The notes under the pieces: model-generated | What the model was told of the DNA's origin: nothing | What the model saw: the letters and a program-made list of their open reading frames with translations, nothing else | Databases searched by the model: none | Shown here: piece by piece, positions 63,845 to 64,000 of the stretch | Position numbering within the stretch: position 1 is the first letter of the stretch | Layout of the letters: each line of letters begins with the position of its first letter | From: Streptomyces sp. CB02056 | GTDB lineage: Bacteria > Actinomycetota > Actinomycetes > Streptomycetales > Streptomycetaceae | Direction: 5' to 3' | Length of the DNA: 64,000 bases | NCBI RefSeq assembly: GCF_001905545.1 | Contig: NZ_LIPD01000004.1 | Coordinates: 62,001 to 126,000, forward strand | Position numbers and translations under genes: made by a program

Positions 63845-64000
63845 GCCCTGTCCTCCGTCGTCTCGATGGCCGCCCCGGCCCGCCGGGCGGGGGCGGCGGG
63901 CGTGCGCCCACGGGTGTCGAGCGGCCGGTCGCGCCCGACCCCGGGCCCGCCGCTGCCGCCGGCGGTTCCGTACCCGAGCGTGACCCGGACCGCCCACCGC
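63841..64000 (-). CDS. C-terminal end of an upstream gene, partial
   Basis: The frame running off the right edge has strong G/C third positions and ends GRTPAAPARRAGAAIETT followed by EDRA and TGA (63841-63843), overlapping the flavoprotein start by ATGA. The visible 52 residues (RWAVRVTLGYGTAGG at the edge) show no recognisable motif. It is inferred to be the first gene of a small operon with the flavoprotein. Confidence 0.5.
   Translation of the reverse strand, partial: RWAVRVTLGYGTAGGSGGPGVGRDRPLDTRGRTPAAPARRAGAAIETTEDRA

Overview
The window is chromosomal DNA of a high-GC actinomycete, most likely a member of the Streptomycetaceae (Streptomyces or Kitasatospora). Coding frames have almost only G or C at third positions, GTG and TTG starts are common, many gene pairs overlap by ATGA or GTGA, and the families present (ABC-F, TipAS-type MerR, TIGR03084, DUF2332, SUKH-4, ImuA'/ImuB/DnaE2, actinobacterial cysteine leader peptide) are typical of that group. 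I saw no rRNA, tRNA, insertion sequence, prophage or CRISPR array.

Layout. 0-5.7 kb: the 5' end of one ABC-F gene, a secreted trypsin-like protease, a second ABC-F gene behind a long structured leader, an S41 peptidase and a small antitoxin-like protein. 5.7-10.2 kb: Pr6Pr membrane protein, a membrane protein/histidine kinase/response regulator operon, and a GNAT acetyltransferase behind a near-perfect palindrome. 10.3-16.3 kb: one five-gene leftward array with two WXG/ESX-like proteins followed by three paralogous single-pass membrane proteins whose ectodomains share eight cysteines; this is the strongest candidate for an undescribed system. 16.5-23.4 kb: a rightward beta-oxidation operon (CoA-transferase, acyl-CoA dehydrogenase, thiolase, FadB-type fusion) with a clear promoter and operator, ended by a convergent MerR gene. 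23.6-24.9 kb: an isopenicillin-N-synthase-like oxygenase preceded by a cysteine-type leader peptide. 25-30.5 kb: a second two-component system divergent from an ABC exporter. 30.6-37 kb: TipAS-type MerR regulator, DUF2332, DUF6191, SUKH-4, a frameshifted zinc-ribbon gene, an AAA ATPase and a DinB protein. 37-40.1 kb: methyltransferase, reductase, SRPBCC and ArsR genes. 40.3-46.2 kb: an SOS mutasome cassette imuA'-imuB-dnaE2 behind a LexA box. 46.3-64 kb: mostly single metabolic and regulatory genes, among them a MarR/dioxygenase divergon, a MerR/SDR pair, a truncated globin operon, a probable aminoglycoside 6'-acetyltransferase relative, a LacI regulator, a BNR-repeat protein and a pyridine-nucleotide disulfide oxidoreductase.

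How the genes work together. Several units are recognisable sense-and-respond modules: regulator plus target with a visible palindrome (ArsR/SRPBCC, MerR/SDR, MarR/dioxygenase, TipAS autoregulation), two-component systems beside membrane proteins or an exporter, and RNA-level control by short upstream frames (the ABC-F leader and the cysteine leader). Functions are inferred from family motifs read by eye; regulatory sites are sequence patterns only.
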